Shown in pieces: positions 33,707 through 45,235 of a DNA stretch of 64,000 nucleotides. Position numbers and translations under genes: made by a program. The stretch's first letter is position 1; each line of letters begins with the position of its first letter. Below the pieces are notes generated by a model, which had not been told where the DNA came from, did no database searches, and was given only the letters and a program-made list of their open reading frames with translations. The stretch comes from Pectinophora gossypiella (Eukaryota > Arthropoda > Insecta > Lepidoptera > Gelechiidae). The DNA is taken from assembly GCF_024362695.1 (NCBI RefSeq), contig NC_065423.1, positions 179,001 through 243,000 of the forward strand, read 5' to 3'.

Positions 33707-33752
33707 ATGCCTGGTTTTAACGCGGTAAGAACCCGGTATTATGTGTTTTAAT
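33707..33752. repeat. Half copy of the AAAACACATAATA hairpin repeat
   Basis: GTTTTAACGCGGTAAGAACC and TATTATGTGTTTTAA match the right half of 30361..30465. It abuts the truncated start of the Penelope-like fragment; similarity may run a few bases into it (ATATGAG-CTCCC). Confidence 0.6.
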
Positions 33753-35606
33753 TAAATCTCAAACAATGCATAGGATAATTGTTGAAATTGAAGATGATAT
33801 CGGGGAAACTTTGAGACTGCTCTTACTGTATGATTAAACAGTAAACGTTTGAGGCAAAACCGAGCGATTGTGGCTTGTAATACCGACCTAAAGCAAGAAC
33901 ATTTACGTCTAGAGTAAAAGCTGACCTTGTTCTGAGTCTTCTGTTTGCTTTCATTAGTCCTCTAGTGTGATGGTATATTACACAAAGGCCAGAGCACGTC
34001 CTAATCCTTTCCTTTCGCAAAAACTAATACCTAAGAGCCTAAACAAATACTTCGTTGTCTGTGTTTTGTGAACGGTCCGTTATAACAATGTGCTAATGAA
34101 GTACAAATACATAAATTAGCTTTATCAAGGACCTTCAGCAATAGCACGTACGTACACGTACCTTAAAATATCTACTTTGAGTGACGTCACAAAATTTATG
34201 TACCCAATCTAACAATCAATAAAACATCAACAAAACGCTGCTCAAAATTCGAGTCATCCACAAACAATAGTGACTTTACCCTTTTTCTTTTTATCCAATC
34301 GAGCGCACCATGTTTGCCATTCAGTCAGCAGCCTCGTTCGATAAACAAGAGGAAAAAGGAAGACAAATAACGACCCTCTGCGAAAACATTAACTCGGCAG
34401 TTCGACAGAATTGATGGCCGAACTAAAACCCCAAACTACAAATTAAAAGGCAACTATTAAACTAAAAAGTACAAAAGTCAATCCGCCTTTGTGAGTGAGA
34501 TTTGTTTGTTCCATCGGGTGATGATCGTTTGCGTCAGAAAGTGGTAAAGGGATGAAATAACAGTGACTAGAGTTTGGAAAGTTTTTGGGATTTCGTCCGT
34601 AGATTGGCCATGGATCCACGCTCCTAGCTCCTAGTTTATATGGTGATGGTATACTTAGTATACGCAGATATGGCGCGCCCGGTGAGGCAGCAAGTAAGGT
34701 GGATAACCTAGGGCAGGGATTGTGAACCGATGGCACATGACAAAATGTGTTATTTGGGGACGACAATAATTAGGGAGAGAACTTTAATCTCGTAACGTCG
34801 AGATTTCCAGATTGTGTAGTTAGATAATGGGGTTTGGATTTGAGTTTGAGTTGATTAGAGAAGTCTTTGCCTATATAAAGTGTGTGAACACAATACATAT
34901 AGATTCACAGTTCTGTTTCTCTTCGAGGGCTTTTATTTATAATCTGTGACATATTATGGACAGATATTATATCTGGAAATTAACGTACAAAATAAAATAT
35001 TGTTAATATTTATTTACCATAAAGATAAAATATTTGGCATATACAAATATTCTGTTTATATCACCCAAACTGGTATACCTTTAATTTTATAAAATAACAT
35101 AATTTACCGGTGCAAATTTATTATGATTAACCAAATTTAATAAAAATAACAAAGTTACCTATTCATTATTAATATTTGCACCATTAAGGCTGTGACTGAG
35201 GTCCCTGTGGACTGTGGCATCGATGTAATAACCTAACAATAACAAATACACATTTAACAGAATTCTTTATGTAATACACACTGGATTATATCTCTTGTCA
35301 CGTAGGTTCGCTCGAAGAAATTTCTTTGTTGGAGATAAGCTTACCCGCACTGTCTGTTTCAATTGCCCTCTTGTGAACAAATAAATACATGTAATAATGG
35401 TTTGTAGTACTTGTGACCTGGCTTGTACGCCATCTTCTTTTGAATCTATGAATTATATTTCCCTCATGAATAAGTTTCATTGGTCGCAAGTATATCTTAT
35501 TTAAAGACACAATAACGAGTTCACAATTGTCATCGTTTCGTTTTCATCGCAGTAAGATCAGCTAGATTATTTTTTTAAATGAAATCATATCAATAAATAA
35601 ATTGTG
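33753..35606. other. Non-coding stretch with one promoter-like site
   Basis: No repeat shared with the rest of the window and no coding remnant. The promoter-like site at 34870..34925 is listed separately. Confidence 0.4.
34870..34925 (+). promoter_or_regulatory. Possible TATA promoter
   Basis: CTATATAAAG at about 34871..34880 is followed roughly 30 bases later by TTCACAGTTC, an arthropod-initiator-like string. No reading frame follows that I can support. In AT-rich DNA this arrangement can arise by chance. Confidence 0.2.
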
Positions 35607-35701
35607 ACTCGGACGGGATTTGAACCCGCAACTCTTGTCAAGGCGTGACGAGCGTGTTAACCCTTAGTACATTACTCCACCACTACTTACTTCCATTTTG
35701 T
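35607..35701 (-). mobile_element. REP-IV, tRNA-like SINE head
   Basis: On the minus strand a good box B (GGGTTCAAATCCCG) follows a TTGTC/GACAA stem and a TGGTG... A box region. Other copies: 37566..37668, 47958..48043 and 55107..55210, all in the same orientation. This copy has extra bases in the anticodon-arm region. Confidence 0.65.
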
Positions 35702-36118
35702 GAGCTTCCCTAAGCACGAGTGGGTGCTATAAAACCAAAATTCTTTAACAGTAGGAACTAATATCTACGTAGTTCAAATTGAGCAAAACAAACACAATAA
35801 CTCAAAACTAGGAGAAAACATAGATGTCCTAGTTGAGTCGTGAACAAATAGACTAAACGCTGAGCAACCTGTACTCGGCACAATTTAATATAATAACCAA
35901 AGTTTGAATTGGCTAGAGTTTTCAAATTTCGTTTCGCTTTAATCTAAACATATCTGTTTAAACTCCGTGTTTGGACTTCTAGATTGCTTTTGTGATATGG
36001 GGGGTGATAGAAAAACGGAGGCGATTCTAATGGGAATCTTCTAAATACAGATTTATGATAGGCCTTTCCAATCAATAAAACCTACATAAAATTCTCATAA
36101 TTATTGTCTATCATTGAT

Positions 36119-36130
36119 AATAAGTAATAA
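36119..36130 (+). repeat. Left target-site duplication of SINE-I
   Basis: AATAAGTAATAA recurs exactly at 36458..36469. Confidence 0.8.
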
Positions 36131-36457
36131 AACGACCTCCGTGGTCTAGTGGTTGTGCGTTAGGCTCACTATCCAGAGGTCCCGGGTTCGAATCCCGGTG
36201 CGGACATATCACAAAAAAACACTTTGTGATCCCTAGTTTGGTTAGGACATTACAGGATGATCACCTGATTGTCCGAAAGTAAGATGATCTGTGCTTCGGA
36301 AGGCACGTTAAGCCGTTGGTCCCGGTTACTACTTACTGATGTAAGCGAGTAGTCGTTACACGAGTCATGTCAGGGGCCTTTGACGGCTCAATAGTAACCG
36401 TGACACCAGGGTTGATAAGGTTGGTAATCTACCTCACAACCCACACGATAGAAGAAG
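36131..36457 (+). mobile_element. SINE-I, full-length with tail A
   Basis: Begins AACGACCTCCGTGGTCTAG (box A region), with a perfect B box GGGTTCGAATCCC. The body includes ACTTTGTGATCCCTAG, GTCCGAAAGTAAGATGAT and GGCACGTTAAGCCGTTGGTC. It ends with tail A (GGCTCAATAGTAACCGTGAC, GGGTTGATAAGGTTGG, CACACGATAGAAGAAG). A 12-bp target duplication flanks it. This is the reference full-length copy for the family here. Confidence 0.88.
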
Positions 36458-36469
36458 AATAAGTAATAA
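36458..36469 (+). repeat. Right target-site duplication of SINE-I
   Basis: Exact copy of 36119..36130 following the GAAGAAG tail. Confidence 0.8.
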
Positions 36470-36751
36470 TAACGTTGAATAAATGATTCTGATTTTGAAA
36501 TGAATCTTCTGATACTGATTAAATTCGTAAAAATATCAAAATCTTATTGATCTCCAGTCAACCTCTACGATGTTTGCGACATAGTTAGTAAACAACATAT
36601 CAAATATTGTCCCAAGAGCCAAGAACTTAATTACTAAGTATATATCACGTACTTCACAGTGAAGTAAAACGTCGCATGGAAAACTACGTACCTGCAAAGT
36701 TTTCAAAAATATTTTATAGCATGACTGTGTGTAGTGGATCAGCGGGTATAA

Positions 36752-36897
36752 GTACGATCACGAGCATTAATATGTACACTTTGGTACCATGTCACATTAA
36801 CTTTTTTAACAAATTGAACTGTAAGTTTCACTAAATGTCAAATATGTTAGTGCGACAAAGTCCTAAAGTGGGTACATTATATTGCTCATGACTGTAC
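36752..36897. mobile_element. MITE-B with about 50-bp terminal inverted repeats
   Basis: 146 bp. The ends are GTACGATCACGAGC and GCTCATGACTGTAC, and the arms continue inward to a TGTCACATTAAC / GTTAGTGCGACA pair. No coding. A second, shorter copy in the opposite orientation is at 58917..59011. Confidence 0.8.
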
Positions 36898-37565
36898 ACT
36901 CATATATGACCTGTAATATCATCCGGTGTCCTCTGTGCCTGCACGTGGGTACAGTCATGAAGGTACAGGTACAATAGTATAAGTACATAATCCAGTAGGA
37001 TAAAGACTATATATGTTCTTATACTAGTAGTGGAATGATTTTTGGTTTAGAAATCTAAACATCAGCTTGGAACCATAAGCTGACAGTGCGTCACACTAAT
37101 AACCGTTCCCCATCGCCACACGATAAGCTTCACGTTTCACGCCCGACCTATATATTCGATAGAACTAAGTAGAATCGACATTTGAATTGCATCTGCGCAT
37201 TAATGTGTGCATGTAATACTGCGTTTGGTTGGTGCAATAAGAGCAGTATTGACGTTCGGCTTACAGCAGCGCAATATCGAAACGCAATAAGAAGCGGGAC
37301 AAACACTGCGACGCCGCAGATTGCACAGATATTAATATACATTCAAATCCAAAAGCTTATGGATCCAAGAATTGAAAATTCAATACACTCCATACTATAA
37401 TACGAAAACTCTAGTATAACTAAATGAGCATGTATGGAAACTTTGATGCAAGTAGACAGGATCGTAACTTGTGAAATTTCGCTATCTCTGTCTACCGTTC
37501 GTAAGGAAAATATTTAGTCTTTGTATGTTTTTGTTTAGACTAAGAGAAAAATAAATCTAAAAAGT

Positions 37566-37668
37566 ATGACTTGACGGGACTTGACCCAGCTCTTGTCAAG
37601 CCGGGAAGAGCGTGTTTACCATTACACCACCGGGTCCTCATCCTATTCATGCGAAATTTTCGATCTAT
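37566..37668 (-). mobile_element. REP-IV, tRNA-like SINE head
   Basis: Contains CTCTTGTCAAGCCGGGAAG, CGTGTTTACCATTACACCAC and CGGGTCCTC, as in the other copies. The B box is damaged (GGGACTTGACCCAGC on the plus strand). Confidence 0.65.
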
Positions 37669-37767
37669 AACGTCATTCTAATATGATCACTGCTGGACAA
37701 AGGCCTCTCTTTTCTCTTCCCATTTTTAGCGGTCCTGTGCACACTCCGGCCAGTCTATATCTCATCT

Positions 37768-38067
37768 CCCTAACCTAACCTAAAGATTTCACAGGTCCGG
37801 TTTTTACAGAAGAGACTGTCTGTCTGACCTTCCAACCAAAAAGGTAACTAGCCCAATAAAGGTTAGGTCACATAGGCATATATCTCTGAAATACATTTCT
37901 CGGGTATGTGGGTCTCCTCACGATGTTTTCCTGCACCTTTGAGCACATTATAATCATTTATGATCCAAACATGAATTCGATAATCATTGCTTTAGTTCCA
38001 TGCTGGGATTCTAACCTGTGACCTTACAAAGAGAGCCAAACGTTCTGCCAACTGGGCTATCATGTAT
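37768..38067 (-). mobile_element. SINE-II copy, diverged
   Basis: Inverse of 3460..3802. The head end, near 38067, has TTGGCAGAACGTTTGGCTCT and a B box region with GGTTAGAATCCC on the minus strand. The other end (CATCTCCCTAA, 37768) corresponds to the AGGGAGATG before the (GAT)n tail. Many substitutions. Confidence 0.7.
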
Positions 38068-40435
38068 GCCGACTACTATCATGTAATATATTTCATAAAG
38101 GACAGTATAGTCATGAAACACTAACATTATTAGCTATAAAAGCTACATGTAAGCCAATATCGAGTCCTATGATAACGTGTGGACTTGTCTATGCCAATAT
38201 GGATTATGGCCATCAACGTAGGTATGTCCTGTGCTACAAGCTAACGCTTCTCGCAGACCGCAGTCTCACACCAACGAACTAATTCTCGTTTTATTTTATT
38301 ACTCATTTTTACCCGACTGCGGCGAAGCAAAAGGTGGGTTATGTGTTTTACCATTATGTATTCGTTTTAAGAGCACATACTAACCCGTATAGTGAAATGA
38401 AAATCGTAATTATTTTATCACCGGCGTAATGACGATAGGCCCTCATTTGACGAGAGCTGCGTGTTCAAAGATCCAAGTCAGATTATTTTAAATTTATCAT
38501 ACATAAGGTCACTTTTGCTTTGTCCACTCAATCATAGGTTTAGAGTACTCTTGCCCTGGCTTTTCTTTGAAACATGCGATATGTACGTCTACGCCTTCGT
38601 CTTCCGACTCTACCACTTACACTCGCCTCATAAATCTGTTTTTTTTTTTGTTTAAATTATCATGACTAAATTTGCTTTCAAACCACAACACTCCCTTATC
38701 ACACTATTCCTTATTCTCTAGTTCAGCGTGACCCAACCCATACTCCTCAAAGCTCTCATTTCCATTGTGTATATAGAAAAGTAACCGCTGAGTTCGAAAA
38801 TGCAGACATTTCGCTGTGATATCTACTTTATTTCTCTCGTATACCCACATACCCTATTACAACACTTGCGCGTAGATATCAAATAGTTGCCAATAATAAA
38901 AAAAAAACAATCCAAGTGTACGTTGTAAGGAATGAAAAAACAAATGAAACGAAAAACAAAAGAGGAAAGAATGTGTTCCAGAATTGTTTTAATACGATTA
39001 AAGTCCCACAACGGATTGTGCCGCAAAAGTTGTTCTTAGTTTGCTCTTGTTTAAGAACTCTAACATTATTGTTTTTTCGAACTTGTTTAATACGACGTCG
39101 ATATAATAATAACGTGAATAATTTGATTATTTTACGGTTTTTAGCTATGGGTATCATAATTGTATCACCACATAGACACCATCTAATTTTATTTTAAGTA
39201 ATACCTGTAATTTTCTTATCCGCCGAAAAGGAAAGGGAAGAATGACTGACAGCCGTTCATTTGAAAATGAATGTGTGAATGAATGAATATATATCTCGCT
39301 GGTATTCAAACCGTTTGATGTGTGCTAGCCAATGTAAAATTGTAAGAGGGTTGTTTTAGATTTATTCCTAAAATTGACGTGTGTTCCATAAATTTTATGC
39401 CTGTCGATTTCCCCGTTCTCTCCTTTTCGGGGGATATGAAAATGCCAGGTGTAATAAAATAAAATTACATGATGTCAGGAATTAGCACCATTGTAGGTAC
39501 CTACTTACTTAAACAATACAAAAGCGAGGTTAGACGCGAAGCAGTTGATATGGGAGGTCTTCCACTGTCGGTCCCCCTGTACCGCGTCCCCTCGCAGAGG
39601 GCTCTCCGGCTTGTATAACTGAAGGTGTGCCAGCAACTTTAGCAGGGTGTCTATGTACCACTGCTAAGCACCCGATGTCGTCGATTACCCACCCACCACA
39701 GCGGGAATCGAATTTGGGACCGTTTGGCGTAGCCGGACGGGCAAAGTATCGACCTCATATTCTTATCACACAAATGATTGCTTCCATACTATGAATCTAA
39801 GTACTTATGTGATAATTTATTGCTTAAGCAACTAGCTATCAATACAAATGTAATATCGGTATAATAAACGTGATAGGATTTCTAGATTTTCTAGCGAAGG
39901 ATTGTGTTTGAGACCAATACGTTTGTTCGCGAAACGAAAACCAAAGCGAGTGGCCGGAAATTGGTGCTTCAATCTTTGTGTTTACTTTGAAATAAATTGG
40001 TTTAGACGTAAGTAGAAGCATTTTAGTTTGCTACTAATACGCACCATGTTTCCAATTTTATTTGAAAATCTATTATTCGGTGTAATTATGACTGAGGAGA
40101 AGAACTTTGTGGCTTTGACAGCGAGATCCCGAACGTCGATTCCCTCTGCGGCGGGTATCGTTAAAGCGAGTGGCTCGGCGTCGCGTCTGACATTGTTTGT
40201 ACAGTTCAGAACACAATTATAATCACGCCACACACAAAAACGCAACACGTTTAGTACAGGGTGTACGTAATATTTGTTTGTTACTGAGTGTGGCGTCTTT
40301 TTATTATAAATACTTGCTTTCATTCTTTTTTAAATACTTCCTGCTTTACAACAACAAAAAACAAGTTTTTTCATATAGGTAGCTTCAACACGAATATATT
40401 TGTGATGTGACTTAATATGAATATAAATTTAATAA
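38068..40435. other. Non-coding stretch, nothing firmly recognised
   Basis: Only short chance frames. ACCCGACTGCGGCGAAGC near 38311 and CGCAGAGGGCTCTCCGGC near 39594 look like pieces of old repeats, but no second copy lies in the window. Confidence 0.35.
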
Positions 40436-40510
40436 AGAATGTTTCGTTGCAGACCCCACCATCAGATGGGAATAATAAATGCCAAGGAGAGAGAGAGAGA
40501 GAGAATGTTT
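40436..40510 (+). mobile_element. T3 LINE stub with (GA)n tail and 9-bp duplication
   Basis: Insertion 40445..40501 carries CAGACCCCACCATCAGATGG, AATAATAAATGCCAAG and a (GA)n tail, matching 10549..10624. AGAATGTTT at 40436..40444 repeats at 40502..40510. Confidence 0.8.
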
Positions 40511-40914
40511 AAGTGTATTTAAATTAATATTGGATAATATTTAAACGCGCACGAGAACAAAATCGAATCCAAAAGCTATTAAAACAACAATACAAGGGAC
40601 CATGGAACAACAATAGAAAATAAACAATAGTTTACCAACTTGATGAAGTACAATAATTAAGGCGCCTATAAATAGAACATTCTATTCTATGCTGATCACA
40701 TGATCAGTAAACTAAGGAAAACCAATTTATTTGTATATATTCGAGGTTATTATGGTTTTAAAATGTTCCAGATCAGGTGGTGAGTATGAATTCAAATATG
40801 CTCTTTGAGGTTGGAGTGACCTCATAAATAACCTTTTATAAGTGGCGTCACGCTTAACAAATTTACTGATTAAATTAGGAAAACTTTTCACTATTGAATA
40901 TCACTTCTTTCACC

Positions 40915-41046
40915 CTAAGGTTGCCTGGCAGAAATTGCTATTTAGCAATAAGGCCGCCTATTGTACTTATGTTTTTATTCGTATGTTTATGTCCTTTGTA
41001 TATGTCGTTGTGCAATAAAGTATTATTGATTGATTGATTGATTGAT
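40915..41046 (+). mobile_element. LINE 3' end T2, (TTGA)n tail
   Basis: TTGCTATTTAGCAATAAGGC, CGCCTATTGTACTT, GTGCAATAAAGTAT and then (TTGA)n. A second copy lies 1 kb downstream at 41880..42008 with a (TTTGA)n tail. Non-coding, 5'-truncated. Confidence 0.75.
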
Positions 41047-41074
41047 CAAATCTTCCAAATAGCTACGTCCGAAT

Positions 41075-41160
41075 ACTGGACGCAGACTTGCCCCCAATCA
41101 ACCGGAGGGGGCACGGAGTATACTCCACTACGCTGCTCCGCTACAGGATGGTGGTGATAG
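41075..41160 (-). mobile_element. SINE-I tail B fragment
   Basis: Contains CCAATCAACCGGAGGGGGCA, CGGAGTATACTCCACTACGC and TGCTCCGCTAC, the inverse of the tail B block in 42062..42171. Confidence 0.65.
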
Positions 41161-41879
41161 GACTATTAGCGAATCTATTTTGCCAGCTTTTAAGCCGTCA
41201 TAACGTCTTCAAACGACTTCTAGTCTTAACGGTTATTGATACATTGTAGTAACGATTCAATATTTTTTGTCGAAATCGAAAAGTTTTTTTTTCCCTAACA
41301 TGCGAGACACGTGATTTTGTTCGTATTTTGACATAACGACATGACTTATTTGGAATTACATATTAGCACGAATCAACAAAATGACAGCTATATCGTCAGA
41401 ATCGATAAAATGACCGTGACAAAATTTTATCACATTGCGCATGTTAGCCCTACTGGACCAATGATCTGCGTGCCCTCGATAAATACCACCACCGACATAA
41501 AACAGTAATTACCATAGTCTATCTCAATAATTCTCAATGGAGGCCGTTTACCCATTTAGTTGGTGCCAATTTTTCGCGCTCACTTGTCACTTTCAGTAGT
41601 GCCTCATTTAGCGGTCTCTGTTCTACTTTCATCCAACTTCGTGTTAATTACTCGGCATTGAATATCTCAAGCGAAAAAAACGTATTTATTTGATTTTGTT
41701 GTCACTCATACTAACATCACTTAGGACCTGATCGACCACTTGATCTAACCGGTGTAAAGCTACTGTATCAGGCACTTATAATATCCCCGATTCACTGTAG
41801 ATAGTTATCAGTCAATTTATCAGTAAGTTGCCAAATAAGTCCAAATTTAACAGGCGTTCATATAAGTTTCAATAGTTTT
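41161..41879. other. Non-coding stretch, nothing recognised
   Basis: AT-rich; no repeats shared with the rest of the window. Confidence 0.4.
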
Positions 41880-42008
41880 TGTTCTAATTTAATTGCTGCT
41901 TAGCAATAAGGCCGCCAGATTGTACTGTATCTATCATCATCTGTGTTAATTTGTTTTGTATGTTGTGTGCAATAAAGTATATTTGATTTGATTTGATTTT
42001 TTGATTTA
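41880..42008 (+). mobile_element. LINE 3' end T2, (TTTGA)n tail
   Basis: TTGCTGCTTAGCAATAAGGC, CGCCAGATTGTACTGT, GTGCAATAAAGTATATTTGA and the pentamer tail. Same family as 40915..41046. Confidence 0.75.
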
Positions 42009-42050
42009 ATAATATATATTAAAACGTCACCAGGTGTAATAAAATCATTG

Positions 42051-42182
42051 TAATCCTCTTCCTCCACCAACCCGCAGTGGAGCAGCGTGGTGGAGTATGC
42101 TCCATACCCCCTCCGGTTGATTGAGGGGAGGCCTGTGCCCAGCAGTGGGACGTATATAGGCAGTTTATGTTTAATCCTCTTC
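42051..42182 (+). mobile_element. SINE-I tail B, 5'-truncated, with 11-bp duplication
   Basis: The element 42062..42171 begins CTCCACCAACCCGCAGTGGA and runs through CATACCCCCTCCGGTTGATT and CCCAGCAGTGGGACGTATAT to GCAGTTTATGT. TAATCCTCTTC flanks it at 42051..42061 and 42172..42182. It equals the 3' third of the composite copy at 53545..53871. Confidence 0.85.
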
Positions 42183-44079
42183 ATCGTGCATGTCCTGGCA
42201 AATCATGGTACACGTACCTTAGTCCGCCTTTACGTAATCTGTGACAACAACAAGCCTTAAAAACTCAGTCACGACCCACCAATCACTTACGCTAACTGCG
42301 ATATTCTTCAACTTACATAACAGAAAAATAATCGCGCAGCTTACTCAGCAACGTTTGCTTACAAAATGTACATAAATAAAGGCAAGAAAGGAATAAAAAG
42401 CGGGCAACAAATAAAGCGGCCGCGAGTCTGCGCGGGACAGTCGCGGGATTCATAAAGCGGGCGATACAATAAGACAGGGGTGGCCAACCTTTATAGGTAC
42501 ATTGTGTCATTTTTTTTCTAAAAAAATATAAATGTTTGCATGACTTGCCGACCAACAATTTTAGCTAACCACTTTCATATTATAAAGTTATTGTGTCATT
42601 AATAATTGAGTGGCACAATACGTTAACTTTATAATACGAGTATCTGATAAGGCGGTTGGTGCTTGATGATATTGAAAAAAAATATTTCGATTACTTAGAA
42701 CTTAGTCCTTAAATTATGTCGTGACAAAATTATTGTTGTCCTTATTTCTGTATATTCTATTTACTACGACAATGCAATGTGCAATAAAATATATTCATGT
42801 ATATAAATATACATACATAAGTTTCGCTATATATATTATTTTTTGCGCGTGCCATCAATGGTTGGTGAGCCCTGTGATCGCGACTGCCCGCTGTCATCTA
42901 GCGACGGCGGACCACTTGCATATCGTGTCTTTTAACGCATCTATTGACTTTAATATGATTTGCATTTGGTGTTTCTATTACTATATTTTATAAGGTTAAC
43001 TTTTTCTTCGAAATACAGTTGTAATGTAGTTCCTTAAATAAGAATTAAGTACCTACTTATTTTTATATACAAAAGACAGAGATCATGGTAGTACATTAGG
43101 GGATTGGATTTGGAGCTATTTTAGGTTATTGTAACTTAAAATAAATGTTACAGATTCAACATTTAATGGATGTGGAGGAGGCTAGTATGAGTCGAAGTGG
43201 GCGTTCATCGCGCTGTACTAATGTATATTTGTATGCCTGACAAGTTTGTTTCCATTACTTATCTACTTAAATCTTTATCGATCTACTCAGCCTGTGCCGC
43301 CCACTGATGTATATAAGCTTTTTCTCTATCACATCACACTACCAGGTCTTGTGCAAGTCTTATACATTGCTCTCTCTCAGAAACATGTGAAAAATTACTT
43401 AAAATTCGTAGTTAATATCTAAGTATATCTGTGTTAAGTATATATAGTTCATAAATATTTTTTTTATAAAAAGTATATATCTTATTCTGTGTCTGATATC
43501 TTTTGTGTGATTGTCAGATAGATAACCTATCACCATACGCCTCATCATAGCTGCCTTGGATAATATTAACATGATTATTCTTGTTTATTTTTTTAGAAAT
43601 TCCAACAGTCTAAAAAATCCAAAACAATCGTAATTGTGTGAAGAAGGATATTCTGGAGTACTGATATGAGATGAATGGAAGAAGTATCCCATGTGGTGAC
43701 GACACCGCTTAGAGGGAGATAAGGGCAGGAGGATAATGTCTTGAATCTCAGAGATATCATTAAACATGAATATAACCGCGCGCTAGTTGACCTACTAACG
43801 ACAAGCGCGGCGCGGGCGACTCGCTACGAACACACTTTCAAACACACTGAATGCCTCGCTTTGTGTTTGGTTAAGGCTCGTGCTCTGAGAAAAGGAATGC
43901 TTATGATATACAGTATATGGATATGGCTTAAATATCTTAAGATACGACTCTACGAATTTATCTTGCTAAAGTGTTACTAAATATTTTAAATGCGAGAGAA
44001 AAAGTACAGTAAAATATGAGAAAATTTATATAAAACATAAATATGAAATAATATAATTAATTTAAGAAAGTTGACTTTT
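42183..44079. other. Non-coding stretch, nothing firmly recognised
   Basis: An imperfect inverted repeat (ATTATAAAGTTA and TTAACTTTATAAT) spans about 42579..42638 and could be a small MITE. Otherwise AT-rich sequence without coding remnants. Confidence 0.4.
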
Positions 44080-44428
44080 AGCTTTACCCCCGGGGATACA
44101 AGAACGTGTGTTGTACCTAAACTAACAGGCAAATTACAGTCGCTACTGAGCCAAGCAGTAAGTGTGAGCTGTCGTCGTAATGCGACGTAGCAGTTGAGTC
44201 GCAGCCAGTTTTTGGCCACCAGCCAGCGTCGGCAGTCAGTTTTGTTGGCAATCACTGCGCTCGGTGAGGTGGGTAATTGAAAGTGTAACTCAAACCGACA
44301 GCCGGCATGAGTGGGGAAATGTTGTGGCTTGTTGCGAGCTGTGATGTATAGTGGTAAGAAGGAAGCAGTACGTGAAGTTGCTTTTCGACCTAGTGGAGAA
44401 TGCCATCCTAGTCTACCACATTTCTTAA
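44080..44428 (-). other. Open stretch without recognised product
   Basis: Part of a 187-codon minus-strand frame (43986..44549) that begins inside a SINE-I copy, so its start is not native. The segment is less AT-rich than its surroundings. Its translation (for example THAGCRFELHFQLPT and RRWLVAKNW) shows no domain I recognise. It may be an unclassified repeat or chance. Confidence 0.25.
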
Positions 44429-44762
44429 GATTTATTCTTCTTCTTATCGTGTAGGTTGTGAGGAGGAATACCAACCTCATCAACCCTGGTATCAGGGTTA
44501 TTATAGAGCCGCCAAAGGCCCCGCCAAAGCTCATGTAACGATTACTCACTTACATCAGTAAGTAGTAACCGCGACCAATGGCTAAACGTGCCTTCTGAAG
44601 CACGGATCATCTTACTTTCGGACAATCAGGTGATCAGCCTGTAATGTCCTAGCCAAACTAGGGACCACAAAGTGATTTTTGTGATATGTCCCCACCGGGA
44701 ATCGAACCCAGGGCCTCCGGATCGTGAGCCCAACGCTCAACCACTGGACCACGGAGGTCGTT
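44429..44762 (-). mobile_element. SINE-I, full-length with tail A, inverted
   Basis: The head is at 44762 (GACCTCCGTGGTCCAGTGG on the minus strand) with B box GGGTTCGATTCCC. The tail end at 44429 is CTTCTTCTTATCGTGTAGG on the plus strand. Internal blocks match 36131..36457 closely. No clear target duplication was found. Confidence 0.85.
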
Positions 44763-44942
44763 AGATCTATTTATAATGAAATATGAATGAATGTGAAAAA
44801 GTCTGCGTTCGGTGACTCTTGCAATATTTTACTCAAGAAGCGGTTTCAGCGTGACGTTGCCGTTTCCAACGCAAATGGAAGTGCCGAGTATAGTTTCTGT
44901 TCAGTCAGACTACTCGTATCGTAGATTTTAAATTTATTATAC

Positions 44943-45235
44943 GCAAGCACTCACACAGTTACACTCAAACACACACACACTAATATACACACAAACACAA
45001 TTAACATACAAAATGCATGTTTATTTGTTCTTATTTAACCACAGTTTATTGTCAAATAAATTCAGTTTAACAATGGTCTGCCTAAACCGACGTTATAAAA
45101 GATGTAATTGCTGAACACTGCTTCCTGAGATACAGGTCTTCTAGTTCAGGTACCAGGGTTATACTTCTGTAGCATTTGTGTGTCCTAGCTGTAGTACCCA
45201 ATGTTGTGTCGATGTTTTTCTATGAAAATAAACAA
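44943..45235 (+). repeat. (CA)n tract followed by LINE-like 3' end
   Basis: Same order of blocks as 3861..4150: ACACAC tract, CCTGAGATACAGG, GTGTGTCCTAGCTG and AATAAACAATT, then (ATT)n. Confidence 0.45.

Noticed and set aside
36131..36205. tRNA gene at the SINE-I head
   Set aside because: Perfect B box, but it is the 5' part of a 327-bp SINE with a target duplication.
43986..44549. 187-codon minus-strand frame as a host gene
   Set aside because: Its first ~40 codons lie inside a SINE-I copy and the last part is low-complexity AT-rich sequence; no motif recognised.
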